From Thalassotalea hakodatensis (GTDB lineage Bacteria; Pseudomonadota; Gammaproteobacteria; Enterobacterales; Alteromonadaceae), in contig NZ_AP027365.1 of assembly GCF_030295995.1 (NCBI RefSeq), forward strand, positions 4,211,311 through 4,275,310: DNA of 64,000 nucleotides, read 5' to 3'. Position 1 is the first letter of the stretch. Each line of letters starts with the position of its first letter. Below the pieces are notes generated by a model. The model made no database searches. It was not told where the DNA came from and saw only the letters and a program-made list of their open reading frames with translations. Position numbers and translations under genes: made by a program. This document shows positions 17,050 through 26,163 of the stretch, in pieces.

Positions 17050-18183
17050 TTATTGCATTGCCAATATTTCAACCATTTTTTGTGCAACAAGCGTTGATGA
17101 TAAATGGTTTTGTCCCGTGACAATTCGACCGTCAACTTCCACATGCGCTACATTCCTACTACTGTGAAAAAACGAACCGCCTCTCTCTTCTATGGTTTTT
17201 TGAATCAAAAAGGGGAACTCTTTAAAGTACGCTTTACTTTGATTTTCAAACGATTCTGGATAACCACTTATTCTTCGCCCTTTTACTAAATACTCTCCAT
17301 TTTCAGTCATCAAATTAACAATTCCCGCTGTACCATGACAGACTGATGAGACGATACCGTTATGCTTTTCATAAACGTCCATCGCAATCTTCTGTATTGC
17401 TTTATTCTCAGCTACTTGATACATGGCATTGCTTCCTCCTACATAATGAACAGCTCGATAATCCGCAGCATTTACCTCGTTTGGAGATTTAGTGTGGCCA
17501 ATGGCATACATAAAGTCACTGTCGTACAAGTACTTCTTATGTATTGGATCTGATGTATTAATATAAGATAAGGGAATGGCACCTCCTTCTGGGCTTAGGA
17601 AGTCAACGGTATAACCTGCTTGTTTAAACGTTTCAAATGCTTTGACGACTTCAGAAAAACTTACTCCGGCAGGTAAACGAGAGTCACCATGAAAATGTGC
17701 GTTAGAGACGATAAATAGTATTCTTTTTCCATGACTAATTGTTTTCTCACTGACCGCCATTTTGCTGATTATTTTCCAGTCAGAATCGAGCTTTTTTAAT
17801 AAGAACAAGTCAATATAACGCTTAGATGTTTTAGGGGTTATTATCTCTACTTTTGCTGTTGCGGCTCCGCTCGCTAAATCAATTGATAATATTTCACCAA
17901 TCCGCCCATTAAATTTTCCTTTTTTGTTAAACCATGAAATATATTCACTCGCGGGAACAGGCCATACATCCTGATTTTGTTTTTCTAATAATAGTGTTGC
18001 ATCACGATAAAACGCCTGCTCAATTTTCTCTTTGTTATTAAAAGCAGTACCTTCAATATAATGTTTTAACGTTCGCTCTATTTGCTTTATTTCGTTTAAA
18101 TCCTCTTGTATATCGTTAGCGCCTACAATGTTACTCAATAACATAAGTATTATACTCAAACTAAATAACCTAAATGAATTCAT
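17050..18183 (-). CDS. Secreted lumazine-binding-like / DJ-1-PfpI fusion protein
   Basis: The 377-residue protein has a signal peptide (about residues 1-22). Two domains follow. Residues 30-145 look like the putative lumazine-binding/SnoaL fold (IERTLKHYIEGTAFNNKEKIEQAFYRDATLL, ending LFLLKKLDSDWKIISKM). Residues 153-375 form a DJ-1/PfpI domain: KRILFIVSNAH at the start, and the nucleophile elbow SSVCHGTAG with Cys282 and His283. The Hsp31-like order suggests a glyoxalase/deglycase or chaperone activity, moved to the periplasm. Strong AGGAGGA before the ATG fixes the start. A co-oriented AraC regulator lies 91 bp upstream and is the probable controller. Confidence 0.83.
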   Translation of the reverse strand: MNSFRLFSLSIILMLLSNIVGANDIQEDLNEIKQIERTLKHYIEGTAFNNKEKIEQAFYRDATLLLEKQNQDVWPVPASEYISWFNKKGKFNGRIGEILSIDLASGAATAKVEIITPKTSKRYIDLFLLKKLDSDWKIISKMAVSEKTISHGKRILFIVSNAHFHGDSRLPAGVSFSEVVKAFETFKQAGYTVDFLSPEGGAIPLSYINTSDPIHKKYLYDSDFMYAIGHTKSPNEVNAADYRAVHYVGGSNAMYQVAENKAIQKIAMDVYEKHNGIVSSVCHGTAGIVNLMTENGEYLVKGRRISGYPESFENQSKAYFKEFPFLIQKTIEERGGSFFHSSRNVAHVEVDGRIVTGQNHLSSTLVAQKMVEILAMQ

Positions 18184-18274
18184 ATGATCCTCCTCTTGAT
18201 GGTCACATCAACATTAAGAGAAGAGATGAATTCATACACTCATAAAATATAAAATCGAACTTCGGAATTATAAT

Positions 18275-19306
18275 TTAAGAGTTATTAAGAATAGAATGAC
18301 GGTATTTCGCAGGCGTTAACTGTTCAAATTGCTTAAACGCACTGTAAAAGGTAGATTGTGCATTGTAACCTGATAATTCAGCAATGACTTCCATGGTCAT
18401 ATTCGGCTCTGTAATAAGTAGCTGTTTTGCCTCTTCAATTCGCCATTCATTCACATAACTTGAAAACGACTTGCCCATATTATCGTTCAAAAGTTGTGAG
18501 AGTTGTGGTACGGATACATGCATTCTTCTCGCTAACTGACCAAGCGTTAAGTTAGCGTTTTTATATAGTTTTTCTGTTTCCATTAGTACGTTTAATTGCG
18601 TTAAAAGCTCACTTGCGGCCACCTCTTCAATTTTTTTATTTGCATAGCGCATCTCTTTTTTATGATGAGTTTTTAACATCACTGTTGACACACTCATGTA
18701 TAAAATAAAAGAGAATGTTAATGCACCAACAATATAAGAGGTATACGACGCCGTAAAATAGGCCAACCAAATAATGCTCACCCCAAAAAACACATTAACG
18801 CTTACTAAATCGCTTCTTGCTAACGCTCTCTTATTGGTAATTAAAAGTGATAATGTAGGAAAAAGTAACATGCATGATGAAACTAGGTATGCAAACCAAC
18901 TCCAGTTAATAAGCTTGTAGAAAACACCCCATAACTCTACATTACTTTGATAAGGATATAGCGTACCAACTGCAATAATTATTACGCAAAGTAAACTGAT
19001 ATGAATTTTCCAATGCAAGGTAAGTCGTTCTAATTGCTTTGTTACACAGGCGATGTAAAAGTACAAGAAGGGGCCTATCAAAAAGCAAGCCGATAATCCT
19101 ATTTGTAAGAACTGTTTACCAATGGTTGGATCAAAATAAAACCAAATAGACTTCGAAATTCGTAAACTAATAACCAATAATAATGCAGCTAAAAATCTCT
19201 TTTCTGTGGTAAAAGGTTTAGAAAACCATAGATACAATGCCAAAAATAAACCATTAAACGCACCAAGAGCGCTAAAAAAGAATAATAATTGACTTGAGAG
19301 TGCCAT
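18275..19306 (-). CDS. AraC-family regulator with seven-helix membrane sensor
   Basis: In this 343-residue protein the first ~215 residues form about seven hydrophobic segments and the last ~100 an AraC double helix-turn-helix (LTLGQLARRMHVSVPQLSQLLND, then MTMEVIAELSGYNAQSTFYSAFKQFEQLTPAKYR). This 7TM-AraC layout is a membrane one-component regulator common in Alteromonadales and Bacteroidetes; its signals are mostly unknown. It is upstream of, and on the same strand as, the DJ-1 fusion gene, which is its likely target. A 9-bp inverted repeat (19355-19390) upstream of its start may be its own site. Confidence 0.87.
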   Translation of the reverse strand: MALSSQLLFFFSALGAFNGLFLALYLWFSKPFTTEKRFLAALLLVISLRISKSIWFYFDPTIGKQFLQIGLSACFLIGPFLYFYIACVTKQLERLTLHWKIHISLLCVIIIAVGTLYPYQSNVELWGVFYKLINWSWFAYLVSSCMLLFPTLSLLITNKRALARSDLVSVNVFFGVSIIWLAYFTASYTSYIVGALTFSFILYMSVSTVMLKTHHKKEMRYANKKIEEVAASELLTQLNVLMETEKLYKNANLTLGQLARRMHVSVPQLSQLLNDNMGKSFSSYVNEWRIEEAKQLLITEPNMTMEVIAELSGYNAQSTFYSAFKQFEQLTPAKYRHSILNNS

Positions 19307-19354
19307 TGCTAAAAACCTGCTAAATGCGATGCATTAAAATGAAACTAATATTCA

Positions 19355-19390
19355 TTTATCAATAAATGCCCATTATAGTCAATTGATAAA
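19355..19390. promoter_or_regulatory. Inverted repeat upstream of the AraC-type gene
   Basis: TTTATCAAT (19355-19363) and ATTGATAAA (19382-19390) are perfect nine-base arms separated by 18 bp. They lie about 50-85 bp upstream of the regulator's start, a plausible operator position. The arms are AT-rich, so chance is not excluded. Confidence 0.4.
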
Positions 19391-19678
19391 GGCATAATAC
19401 TGTTATCTTTCACATTACTTAGCAAGATTTAGTTCACCCTCCTTTTAGATTAATTAATATCTTTGTAGGAAAGCCGTTCAGTTATCAAACCTTACTGTTT
19501 GTTGCTTTTACATCGCAAGACCTTATTAACCAATTAAAAAATAATAAATTTATCAATACCATACAGTTATAACAGTTCAAAATTTTCCCATACCCTAAAG
19601 TCAATTTTCTTGATACAGAACCACCTACAATAATGTAAATTACTCATTTTTACAGAGGCCTCCTGTTTACATTAGATA

Positions 19679-19722
19679 TGTTATATCATAACATTTAATG
19701 ATAATGATGTTATATCATAACA
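19679..19722 (+). promoter_or_regulatory. Tandem Zur boxes
   Basis: Two identical 15-mers, TGTTATATCATAACA, occur at 19679-19693 and 19708-19722, 29 bp apart centre to centre. They match the gammaproteobacterial Zur box (core TGTTATAnnATAACA). They lie 33 bp upstream of the TonB receptor gene; a Zur gene lies at the end of the same locus. Zinc-dependent repression is the natural reading. This 19307-19754 gap otherwise contains only the AraC-side repeat and AT-rich sequence. Confidence 0.88.
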
Positions 19723-19754
19723 CTTATAGTTAATATCACTCTATTGGAGATCTA

Positions 19755-22163
19755 ATGTTCAAAATATCAAAGGTAGCAGTTCTTGTGGGCAGCTTATTGC
19801 CTGCTAGTTTGTTCGCACAAACAATTGAAGGAACAGTTATTAATAGCAAAGGTGACATAATTGTTGGCGCAAAGGTTGAAGTTGAAGGTACAGCGATTAC
19901 CACGACAACCGACAATAACGGCCGCTTTGTCATCAACAATTTAGCCACAGGTACAAAAGAGCTACATGTAACGGCCAACGGCTTCGCGCACTTAATTAAA
20001 GGCGTTGCAATCTCTGAAGATATCAACCAACTCACGTTAACGCTCAATCGTTCACCGATTGAAGTGATTGATGTTGTCAGCTCACCTGTGCATATGTCAG
20101 TGATGGAGTCAGCGTCGCCGGTTACCGTATTAGCGGGTGAAACGTTACGTCGCCAACAAGCTTCAACACTCGGAGACAGCTTAGAAAAAACTGTCGGTGT
20201 TCATACAAATTTTCATGCCAATGTTGCCAGCACGCCGATTATTCGTGGTTTAAGCGGCCCTAGGGTTATGATCAGCCAAAATGGCCTAGATGTTAGTGAT
20301 GTATCACGCGTTGGGCCTGATCACGCAGTAGCAACTGAAGCATCAACCGCAACACAAATAGAAGTGTTACGTGGACCAGCAACTTTATTCTACGGTAGTG
20401 GCGCAGTGGGTGGCGTGGTGAATGTTGTTGATGGACGGGTACCTACTGACAGCACAACACGTGGCGAATGGTCGCTTGAAACAAATTCAGCGGACCATAA
20501 AAAGCTCGCTTCTTTTAATGCCACAACAGGCACAGAATCTTTTGCATTTTATGTTGATGGTTATTGGCGAGAATCTGATGATTATGAAGTACCTGTTGCC
20601 CCAGAATTAGAGGATGATCACAATGATTCATTTGTCGTTGAAAACAGTGCGGAAGAATCCAATGGTATAACCATTGGCGCTAGCTACCTTTTTGATAACG
20701 GTTACTTAGGCTTTTCTGTTGAAGAATTTAATCGTGAGTACGGCATTCCTGGCCATACCCATGACGGAGATGGCGATGACGACCATGATCACGATAATGA
20801 AGCTGCAGAAGATGAAAGTGTGTATGCCGATTTAGAACAAACGCGCGTTCAATTACAAGGTGAATTCAATGTTACAGGCAACTGGCTGCGCCAAGTCAAG
20901 CTTCGTGCTGGCTTTACAGATTATCAACATTCTGAAATCGAACATGGTGAAATAGGCACTGTCTTTGAAAACGAAACCCAAGAAATCAAACTAGATTTTT
21001 TACATCAGCCACTTTCACATTGGAAAGGAGGTATAAGCTTACATTACAAAAATAGTGAAGTTGCGGCACAAGGTGCTGAAGCTTTTACTCCGCCTTCTGA
21101 GAATGAGACATTCGCCTTAGCACTCATGGAAGAACGCCACATAAATGATGACGTGTTATTACAATTAGGCGCTCGTATTGAACGAGTAACCTTAGATGCA
21201 AGTGATGTGTTATTACCAGAATTAGCAGCACATGCTCATGACGATGAACATAATGATCATGGTCATAATAATGATAAGGATTACATACGAGTATTTTCTG
21301 TCGACCACGAATTTACTCCGGTAACCGTATCAACAGGCTTAGTGTGGAATTTTACACCTGGGTATAATGTTGGTGTTTCACTTTCTCGATCAGAGCGTGC
21401 CCCTTCTGCTACCGAATTGCTGTCATTCGGCCCGCATATTGGTACAGGTAGTTATGAAATTGGTGCGTTATTTGCGCGCCATCAACACGATGACGAAAGT
21501 CACATCGGTTTAACAGATGAAGTGATCGATTTAGAAACGGCAAACAATATTGATCTCACCTTTCGCAAAACTCAAGGTGATGTTGCCTTTGTGCTAAACG
21601 CCTTTTATAACAAAATTAATAACTATTATTATCAAATAAATACAGGGTTGTTTGCTGAAAGCGGACACGAAGACCATGGTCATGACCACGGCGATGATGA
21701 ACATTCAAATGAACTGCCTGTATATATGTTTCAAACCGACGACGTAACGCTCAAAGGGTTTGAAGCACAAATAGCTTGGCAAGCGACAGATGAAATTAAA
21801 GCCACGGTTTTTTCTGATTATGTCAGAGTAAAATTACAAGATGGGGGTGACCTACCTCGTACGCCACCATTAAGAATTGGTACAAATTTAAGCTATACCA
21901 ACGAAAAACTTAGTGCGCATTTAGATATTACTCGTTACCAAAAACAAGACAAAATATCTTCGTATGAAACAGAAACTGACGGTTACACACTTGTTGATGC
22001 AAGTATTTCTTATGACTTACCCATACTGAATCACGATATTTCTCTTTATGTAAAAGGCAGCAATCTAACGGATACAGAAGCTAGGGTACATAGCTCATTT
22101 CTTAAAGATATTGCACCACGCCCAGGGCGAAGTTTTTCCGTAGGTGTTCGAGGCTACTTCTAA
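19755..22163 (+). CDS. TonB-dependent outer-membrane receptor, His-rich, probable zinc uptake
   Basis: The 802-residue receptor has a signal peptide (to about residue 22), a carboxypeptidase-regulatory-like beta domain (about 25-95), a plug domain (about 105-230, with VIRGLSGPRV-like TPIIRGLSGPRVMI and IEVLRGPATLFYGSGAVGGVVN) and a C-terminal barrel ending in the aromatic VGVRGYF. His/Asp-rich loops are near residues 334-350, 492-508, 575-585 and 637-651, as in ZnuD zinc receptors. Two Zur boxes precede it, and a His-rich lipoprotein and Zur follow, so zinc is by far the best substrate guess; copper or another metal remains possible. GGAGA precedes the ATG. Confidence 0.92.
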   Translation: MFKISKVAVLVGSLLPASLFAQTIEGTVINSKGDIIVGAKVEVEGTAITTTTDNNGRFVINNLATGTKELHVTANGFAHLIKGVAISEDINQLTLTLNRSPIEVIDVVSSPVHMSVMESASPVTVLAGETLRRQQASTLGDSLEKTVGVHTNFHANVASTPIIRGLSGPRVMISQNGLDVSDVSRVGPDHAVATEASTATQIEVLRGPATLFYGSGAVGGVVNVVDGRVPTDSTTRGEWSLETNSADHKKLASFNATTGTESFAFYVDGYWRESDDYEVPVAPELEDDHNDSFVVENSAEESNGITIGASYLFDNGYLGFSVEEFNREYGIPGHTHDGDGDDDHDHDNEAAEDESVYADLEQTRVQLQGEFNVTGNWLRQVKLRAGFTDYQHSEIEHGEIGTVFENETQEIKLDFLHQPLSHWKGGISLHYKNSEVAAQGAEAFTPPSENETFALALMEERHINDDVLLQLGARIERVTLDASDVLLPELAAHAHDDEHNDHGHNNDKDYIRVFSVDHEFTPVTVSTGLVWNFTPGYNVGVSLSRSERAPSATELLSFGPHIGTGSYEIGALFARHQHDDESHIGLTDEVIDLETANNIDLTFRKTQGDVAFVLNAFYNKINNYYYQINTGLFAESGHEDHGHDHGDDEHSNELPVYMFQTDDVTLKGFEAQIAWQATDEIKATVFSDYVRVKLQDGGDLPRTPPLRIGTNLSYTNEKLSAHLDITRYQKQDKISSYETETDGYTLVDASISYDLPILNHDISLYVKGSNLTDTEARVHSSFLKDIAPRPGRSFSVGVRGYF

Positions 22164-22197
22164 TTTTTATCAAATAATAATTTTCAAGGAATTACAC

Positions 22198-23580
22198 ATG
22201 ACAAATTCATTTAAACTTAACTTACTTGCCTTAACAATCAGTAGCTTAGTGCTTTCTGGTTGTGGCGATGCCGAAACCAATATTGTCGAAAAAGAACCTA
22301 TTGCAGTTGAAGATGACCATGATGATGATCATGATCATGGCGACGGATATACCATAGAATCTATGGGGCGATTGGCGGTACTGTCAGCTGAAAGCGCAGA
22401 AGCGGCAATTTTTGATCTCGATGACAATACTTTGCTTGAATCATTTGCACTGACATTTGATTCGAATTCCCTTACCACTTCGGCAGGCTATCGTTATGCT
22501 GTCATCGTCAACCGTAATGACGACAGTATCGGCTTTATCGATAGTGGTTTATGGCGCGAAGATCATGGTGCACATCTACACGATTATGAGCAAGCGCCTA
22601 AAATGAGTGACTATACCTTAATGGGTAGTCGTCCAACTCATGTTGTTAATCATGACGGTCAAATGGCAGTTTTCTACGACGGTGATGCTAATATAGGAAC
22701 AAGTGCCGCTGTACAAGTACTAACAGATATTGATATTAATAACGAAACCTCTGAACTACCAGGGATTGAATACAGCATAAACATGCATGGTGTTGCTGAA
22801 CCACGAGGTGAGCATTTGTTGTCCACTATACGTCGTGACGACACCGACAGTACGTCAAACGCAAAAGTACTTCCGGATCAAGTAGGGGTTTATCATTTTC
22901 ACGATGGCGAATATGAACTTAAACAGACGTTAGATATTACTTGCCCTGACTTACACGGTGCAGCACAAAATCATGAATTTGTTGCATTTGGTTGTGGCGA
23001 TGGGGTATTAGTTGCACACGAGCATAACGACGAATACGAAGCTGAAAAAATAGCTAATATCAATGAACTCAATGGTCTACGTATTGGCACTATTTATGGT
23101 CATGAAGCAAGTGAAACCTTTGTCGGTATCGCCTCAGCACACGGTGGCGGTCAAGCGATACTAGTGACACTTAATCCTGAAGACAATGAAATGGAAACCA
23201 TTGATTGGCAACCAATGCCTGACGCATCACCAGTTTCCTATGCTTTTGCATTCGAAGGCAAGCATTTCTTAATCTTAGACAATCAAGGATATCTAACAGT
23301 ATTAACGCAACACTCACATGATGGTCATATGGAGTGGGAATTTGAAGGACGTATTGATATTTCAGAACAAGATGTATCAACCATGCCAGACGGAATGTCA
23401 TTTAGCATGACCGTTGCCCAAAACGCTCATTACGCTTACATTTCTGATCCTATTGCCCAACATATTCTTCAGGTTCATATTGAAGACATGGAAATTGAAG
23501 GTGATATCGAGTTAAATTTTGCACCTGCCAAAATTTCTTGGTTAGGGATTGCTGAAGAAGGTGAAGAACACGACCACTAA
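22198..23580 (+). CDS. AztD-like zinc-binding beta-propeller lipoprotein
   Basis: The start at 22198 is set by AAGGA (22186-22190); an earlier in-frame start would overlap the receptor gene. The 460-residue product has a lipobox LSGC (Cys22), then a metal-binding stretch DDHDDDHDHGDG, and then blade-like repeats (GRLAVLSAESAEAAIFDLDD, RPTHVVNHDGQMAVFYDGD, CPDLHGAAQNHEFVAFGCGDGVLV). These motifs closely resemble AztD, the periplasmic zinc chaperone of the AztABC importer, but here it is lipid-anchored and linked to a TonB receptor instead. It ends EEGEEHDH, another metal site. It probably accepts zinc passing through the receptor. It lies 34 bp after the receptor and shares its Zur control. 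Confidence 0.83.
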   Translation: MTNSFKLNLLALTISSLVLSGCGDAETNIVEKEPIAVEDDHDDDHDHGDGYTIESMGRLAVLSAESAEAAIFDLDDNTLLESFALTFDSNSLTTSAGYRYAVIVNRNDDSIGFIDSGLWREDHGAHLHDYEQAPKMSDYTLMGSRPTHVVNHDGQMAVFYDGDANIGTSAAVQVLTDIDINNETSELPGIEYSINMHGVAEPRGEHLLSTIRRDDTDSTSNAKVLPDQVGVYHFHDGEYELKQTLDITCPDLHGAAQNHEFVAFGCGDGVLVAHEHNDEYEAEKIANINELNGLRIGTIYGHEASETFVGIASAHGGGQAILVTLNPEDNEMETIDWQPMPDASPVSYAFAFEGKHFLILDNQGYLTVLTQHSHDGHMEWEFEGRIDISEQDVSTMPDGMSFSMTVAQNAHYAYISDPIAQHILQVHIEDMEIEGDIELNFAPAKISWLGIAEEGEEHDH

Positions 23581-23589
23581 TAGTATCTT

Positions 23590-23625
23590 AAGTCAGGTGT
23601 CACGATTCACAGTGACACCTGACTT
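23590..23625 (+). terminator. Strong stem-loop after the zinc lipoprotein gene
   Basis: AAGTCAGGTGTCAC and GTGACACCTGACTT form a perfect 14-bp stem with an eight-base loop, 9 bp after the stop. The following TGTTAA is a poor T-tract, so it may be a stability hairpin or partial terminator between the lipoprotein and zur. Confidence 0.7.
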
Positions 23626-23724
23626 GTTAACAGCAGTATAGTGCTATGGCAGGTACTGACATAAAAATGCTGTTGTTTGACATAACAATAACCTAGAAAA
23701 ACCAGCAGATTCTACTCATTCATT

Positions 23725-24207
23725 ATGACCCAATGCACCTTTGCTCATAAAGTAAAAACCTCAGAAGAGCAACTGAGGATAGCTGAAGCTCACTGTGAAC
23801 GTCACGGCAGTAAACTCACACCGATAAGGCAACAAGTGCTATCCCTTTTACTTAATACAGAAAGAGCACAATCAGCCTATGAATTGATTGAACTATTTGA
23901 AAATACATACAGTGAAAAAATGGCGCCGATGTCTATTTATCGAACATTAGATTACCTAGTAAAAGTCCACTTAGTCCATAAAATAAACGTCGCTAATAAA
24001 TTTGTTGCTTGTGCTTTCATAGACAATGAAAAAGATCATGATGTAACACAACTTTTATTTTGTCAGCAGTGTCAACAAGTGCAAGAATTACCAATTAATC
24101 ATGCTATAGAAGAATGTCTTACCGACGAAGTAACAAGATTCGGCTATCAATTATGCACCCATCAAATTGAGCTAACTTGCATATGCGCTAAATGCATGCC
24201 CACCTGA
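23725..24207 (+). CDS. zur: Zinc uptake regulator Zur (Fur family)
   Basis: This is a 160-residue Fur-family repressor. The N-terminal winged helix holds RHGSKLTPIRQQVLSLLL and the recognition helix MSIYRTLDYLVK (residues 69-80). The C-terminal half has structural zinc cysteine pairs C113xxC116 and C154xxC157, and the metal-sensing HDVTQLLFC block. The sequence ELPIN with a short His content, and its place behind a Zur-boxed zinc receptor, favour Zur over Fur. When zinc-loaded it should bind the boxes at 19679-19722. It lies 145 bp after the lipoprotein stop with a hairpin between; no Zur box is seen directly before it. Confidence 0.88.
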   Translation: MTQCTFAHKVKTSEEQLRIAEAHCERHGSKLTPIRQQVLSLLLNTERAQSAYELIELFENTYSEKMAPMSIYRTLDYLVKVHLVHKINVANKFVACAFIDNEKDHDVTQLLFCQQCQQVQELPINHAIEECLTDEVTRFGYQLCTHQIELTCICAKCMPT

Positions 24208-24246
24208 TTAATGAATAAAATAAGCCCATAATAAATGATAATCACG

Positions 24247-25245
24247 TTATAGAATATTGTCGCCTTCTTCTGGATCTCTTGAGTTTACCGCTTGCTCTCT
24301 AATATCGTCATGGTCACTGCTGGTATCATCATCATGATAATTATGATGCGATATATTATCGGTAGTTGTGTTAGGGGCATCTTGTTTAATTTGAGGTGTA
24401 GTGTCACCTTTTTCTGATGTTAAAATAATTCTTTCTCGTGCATCATCTGGCATCGAAATACCTTCTTGCATAAAGACTTCAACAACGCTTTTCATTAATA
24501 CTGACGCAACTTTCTGTTTGCTGTTAACCTCGCTATTTATCCAAAAATACAGTCGTAAATTACACGTTGATGACCCCAATGAATCTACAAGCACTTGAGG
24601 TATTGGATCATTCAAAACAGCGTGCTGTTTTTGCATAACCTCTGCGACTAAAGATTGTGCATAATCAACATTAGCGTCATATCCTATACCAATATCAATA
24701 GTGCAACGAATATTTGGATTTGCAGTGAGATTACGTATCGCGTTCTTATAGATAGTCGCATTAGGTAGTTGAATATGATCACCGTTTAGGTCAACCAAAG
24801 TAGTCGCTCGTGAGGTCATTTTATTTACCATCCCTAAATATCCATCAACTTCTATAATGTCTCCGAGTTTAAAAGGCCGTTGAACACTTAAAAGCAAACT
24901 TGATAGAAAGTTTTCAGCAATATCTTTAAAGGCAAAACCAATAATAAGCCCAAGTACACCTGTACCACTTAGAATCGCAATAGCAAACTGAGTCAGGCCT
25001 ACTAAATGTAAAAATATATACAACCCAACCAGAACAATTAAAATACTGATTGTTCTTCGGATCACCAATTGCATTAATTGACTAATGCTTGGTTTAATAA
25101 AAGGCTTGGCGACAAAACCAGCAATCGGCTTTGATAACCAAAAAAATATCAGAAATATTAAAATCCCCACAAAAATAGCAGGTAATTTTTCAATCACGAT
25201 ATAAACAAACTGGGCTAAGTTATCAAATATAAATTGAGTTTGCAT
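24247..25245 (-). CDS. MscS-family mechanosensitive channel
   Basis: This 332-residue inner-membrane protein has three hydrophobic segments in the first ~110 residues and the MscS beta domain: the pore-helix-like GTGVLGLIIGFAFKDIAENFLSSLLLSVQRPFKLGD (about 85-120), then VDGYLGMVNKMTSRATTLVDLNGDHIQLPNATIYKNAIRNLT. This is the typical signature. The C-terminal tail (from about 275) is extra, acidic and His/Asp-rich. It opens on osmotic downshift to release solutes, which suits an ectoine producer. A sigma-54 promoter match (25309-25324) lies 64 bp before the start on the same strand. Confidence 0.92.
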   Translation of the reverse strand: MQTQFIFDNLAQFVYIVIEKLPAIFVGILIFLIFFWLSKPIAGFVAKPFIKPSISQLMQLVIRRTISILIVLVGLYIFLHLVGLTQFAIAILSGTGVLGLIIGFAFKDIAENFLSSLLLSVQRPFKLGDIIEVDGYLGMVNKMTSRATTLVDLNGDHIQLPNATIYKNAIRNLTANPNIRCTIDIGIGYDANVDYAQSLVAEVMQKQHAVLNDPIPQVLVDSLGSSTCNLRLYFWINSEVNSKQKVASVLMKSVVEVFMQEGISMPDDARERIILTSEKGDTTPQIKQDAPNTTTDNISHHNYHDDDTSSDHDDIREQAVNSRDPEEGDNIL

Positions 25246-25787
25246 ATTACCGACCTTTTACTTATTTTAAGGAGATCATTTTAAACACTTCGTTAAGCTC
25301 TTAGTAAAAGCAAAAATAGCACCACAAGTTTAGAAATGTACAAAAAGCACTTGGGTGTGAATCCAAAATTGGGTGCTATATGACCTTGCAACTTTCAGCG
25401 AGCTCTTAAGGTTGTGTTAGCTATCATAAATTTATTGCATGGTCAGAAGATTTTTCCTGAATACCTTAACAATTACAAAATCCCGTCCTGTAAATGATAC
25501 GAACGTAGTATACTTATCGCAAAGTGAAAACCTGACACATTCGTCTATAATATTTACACAACAAACACTGATATTTTTTACAGATATTAATTTTATTATT
25601 AAAAATCAACAAACTAAATAATGGCATGACACTTGATAGCCTAAAGAAATGTATTTTGTCCGGCTTCAAGGCAATGTTAAACGCAGAATATAAAATACCG
25701 ATATTTTATAAAGGTTTACCACTGCATAGATTAATAAATATCCGTTGGACATAACAAAGAGAACTATACATAACTAAGGATCTTAAA
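25246..25787. other. Intergenic region between mscS and the entericidin gene
   Basis: This 542-bp stretch holds the mscS sigma-54 promoter candidate, and near 25348-25377 the repeated words TTGGGTG and CCAAAATTGG, which could be activator sites. A 60-codon frame starting at 25439 lacks a ribosome-binding site and family features and is not called. Otherwise I see nothing. Confidence 0.55.
25309..25324 (-). promoter_or_regulatory. Sigma-54 promoter candidate for mscS
   Basis: On the minus strand the sequence reads TGGTGC-N5-TTGCT. The invariant GG and GC are exactly in the -24/-12 register and the -12 half is perfect; the -24 half differs from TGGCAC at two positions. A predicted start near 25298 leaves a leader of about 50 bases. 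Confidence 0.6.
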
Positions 25788-25937
25788 ATGAAACCAAGTA
25801 AATTATTAATCAAATTACAATCAGTATTAATGCTCACTATCTTTGCTATTTCGGTAAGTGCATGTGCAACGATTGAAGGGGCAGGAAAGGATATAGAATC
25901 TGCTGGTGAAGCCGTTCAAGATGCGGCAGATAATTAA
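25788..25937 (+). CDS. Entericidin-like small lipoprotein
   Basis: This 49-residue protein is too short for most gene finders. It has a Lys-rich start, a hydrophobic signal and a lipobox VSAC (Cys26), then the entericidin pattern: ATIEGAGKDIESAGEAVQDAADN. Entericidin A/B family peptides are membrane lipoproteins linked to stationary phase and general stress; in many proteobacteria they belong to stress regulons together with BON and DUF1328 proteins, both of which are encoded nearby. AAGGA (25776-25780) lies seven bases before the ATG. It is followed by a weak hairpin terminator (25959-25990). Confidence 0.88.
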   Translation: MKPSKLLIKLQSVLMLTIFAISVSACATIEGAGKDIESAGEAVQDAADN

Positions 25938-25958
25938 GTGGCAATCAGATACATTGTT

Positions 25959-25994
25959 AGGGTTCGTAATGTTTAGACACTATGAACCCTTTCC
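25959..25994 (+). terminator. Probable terminator of the entericidin gene
   Basis: AGGGTTC (25959-25965) pairs with GAACCCT (25984-25990), extended by a few A-T pairs, loop about 18 bases, followed by TTCCCC. The T-tract is poor. Confidence 0.55.
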
Positions 25995-26163
25995 CCTAAA
26001 GCAAAAACTATTTCATTTCTGATTTACGTGGCTGTTCTCCCGATAACCTCAGTAATGGCAATACACAACGAGTAATTGCTTATAAAGCATGAAACCCTAA
26101 ATTTAACAACTAATGCTTGCTCGAAATTCAAACGTATCCGTTTAAATAAAACAAGGCATCCGT

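Noticed and set aside
25439..25621. 60-codon frame upstream of the entericidin gene
   Set aside because: No ribosome-binding site, no signal or domain, and base composition like the surrounding non-coding DNA.
25668..25686. Sigma-54-like sequence before the entericidin gene (AGGCAA...ACGCA)
   Set aside because: The distance between GG and GC is one base too long and the first T is missing, so it is not counted with the other three.
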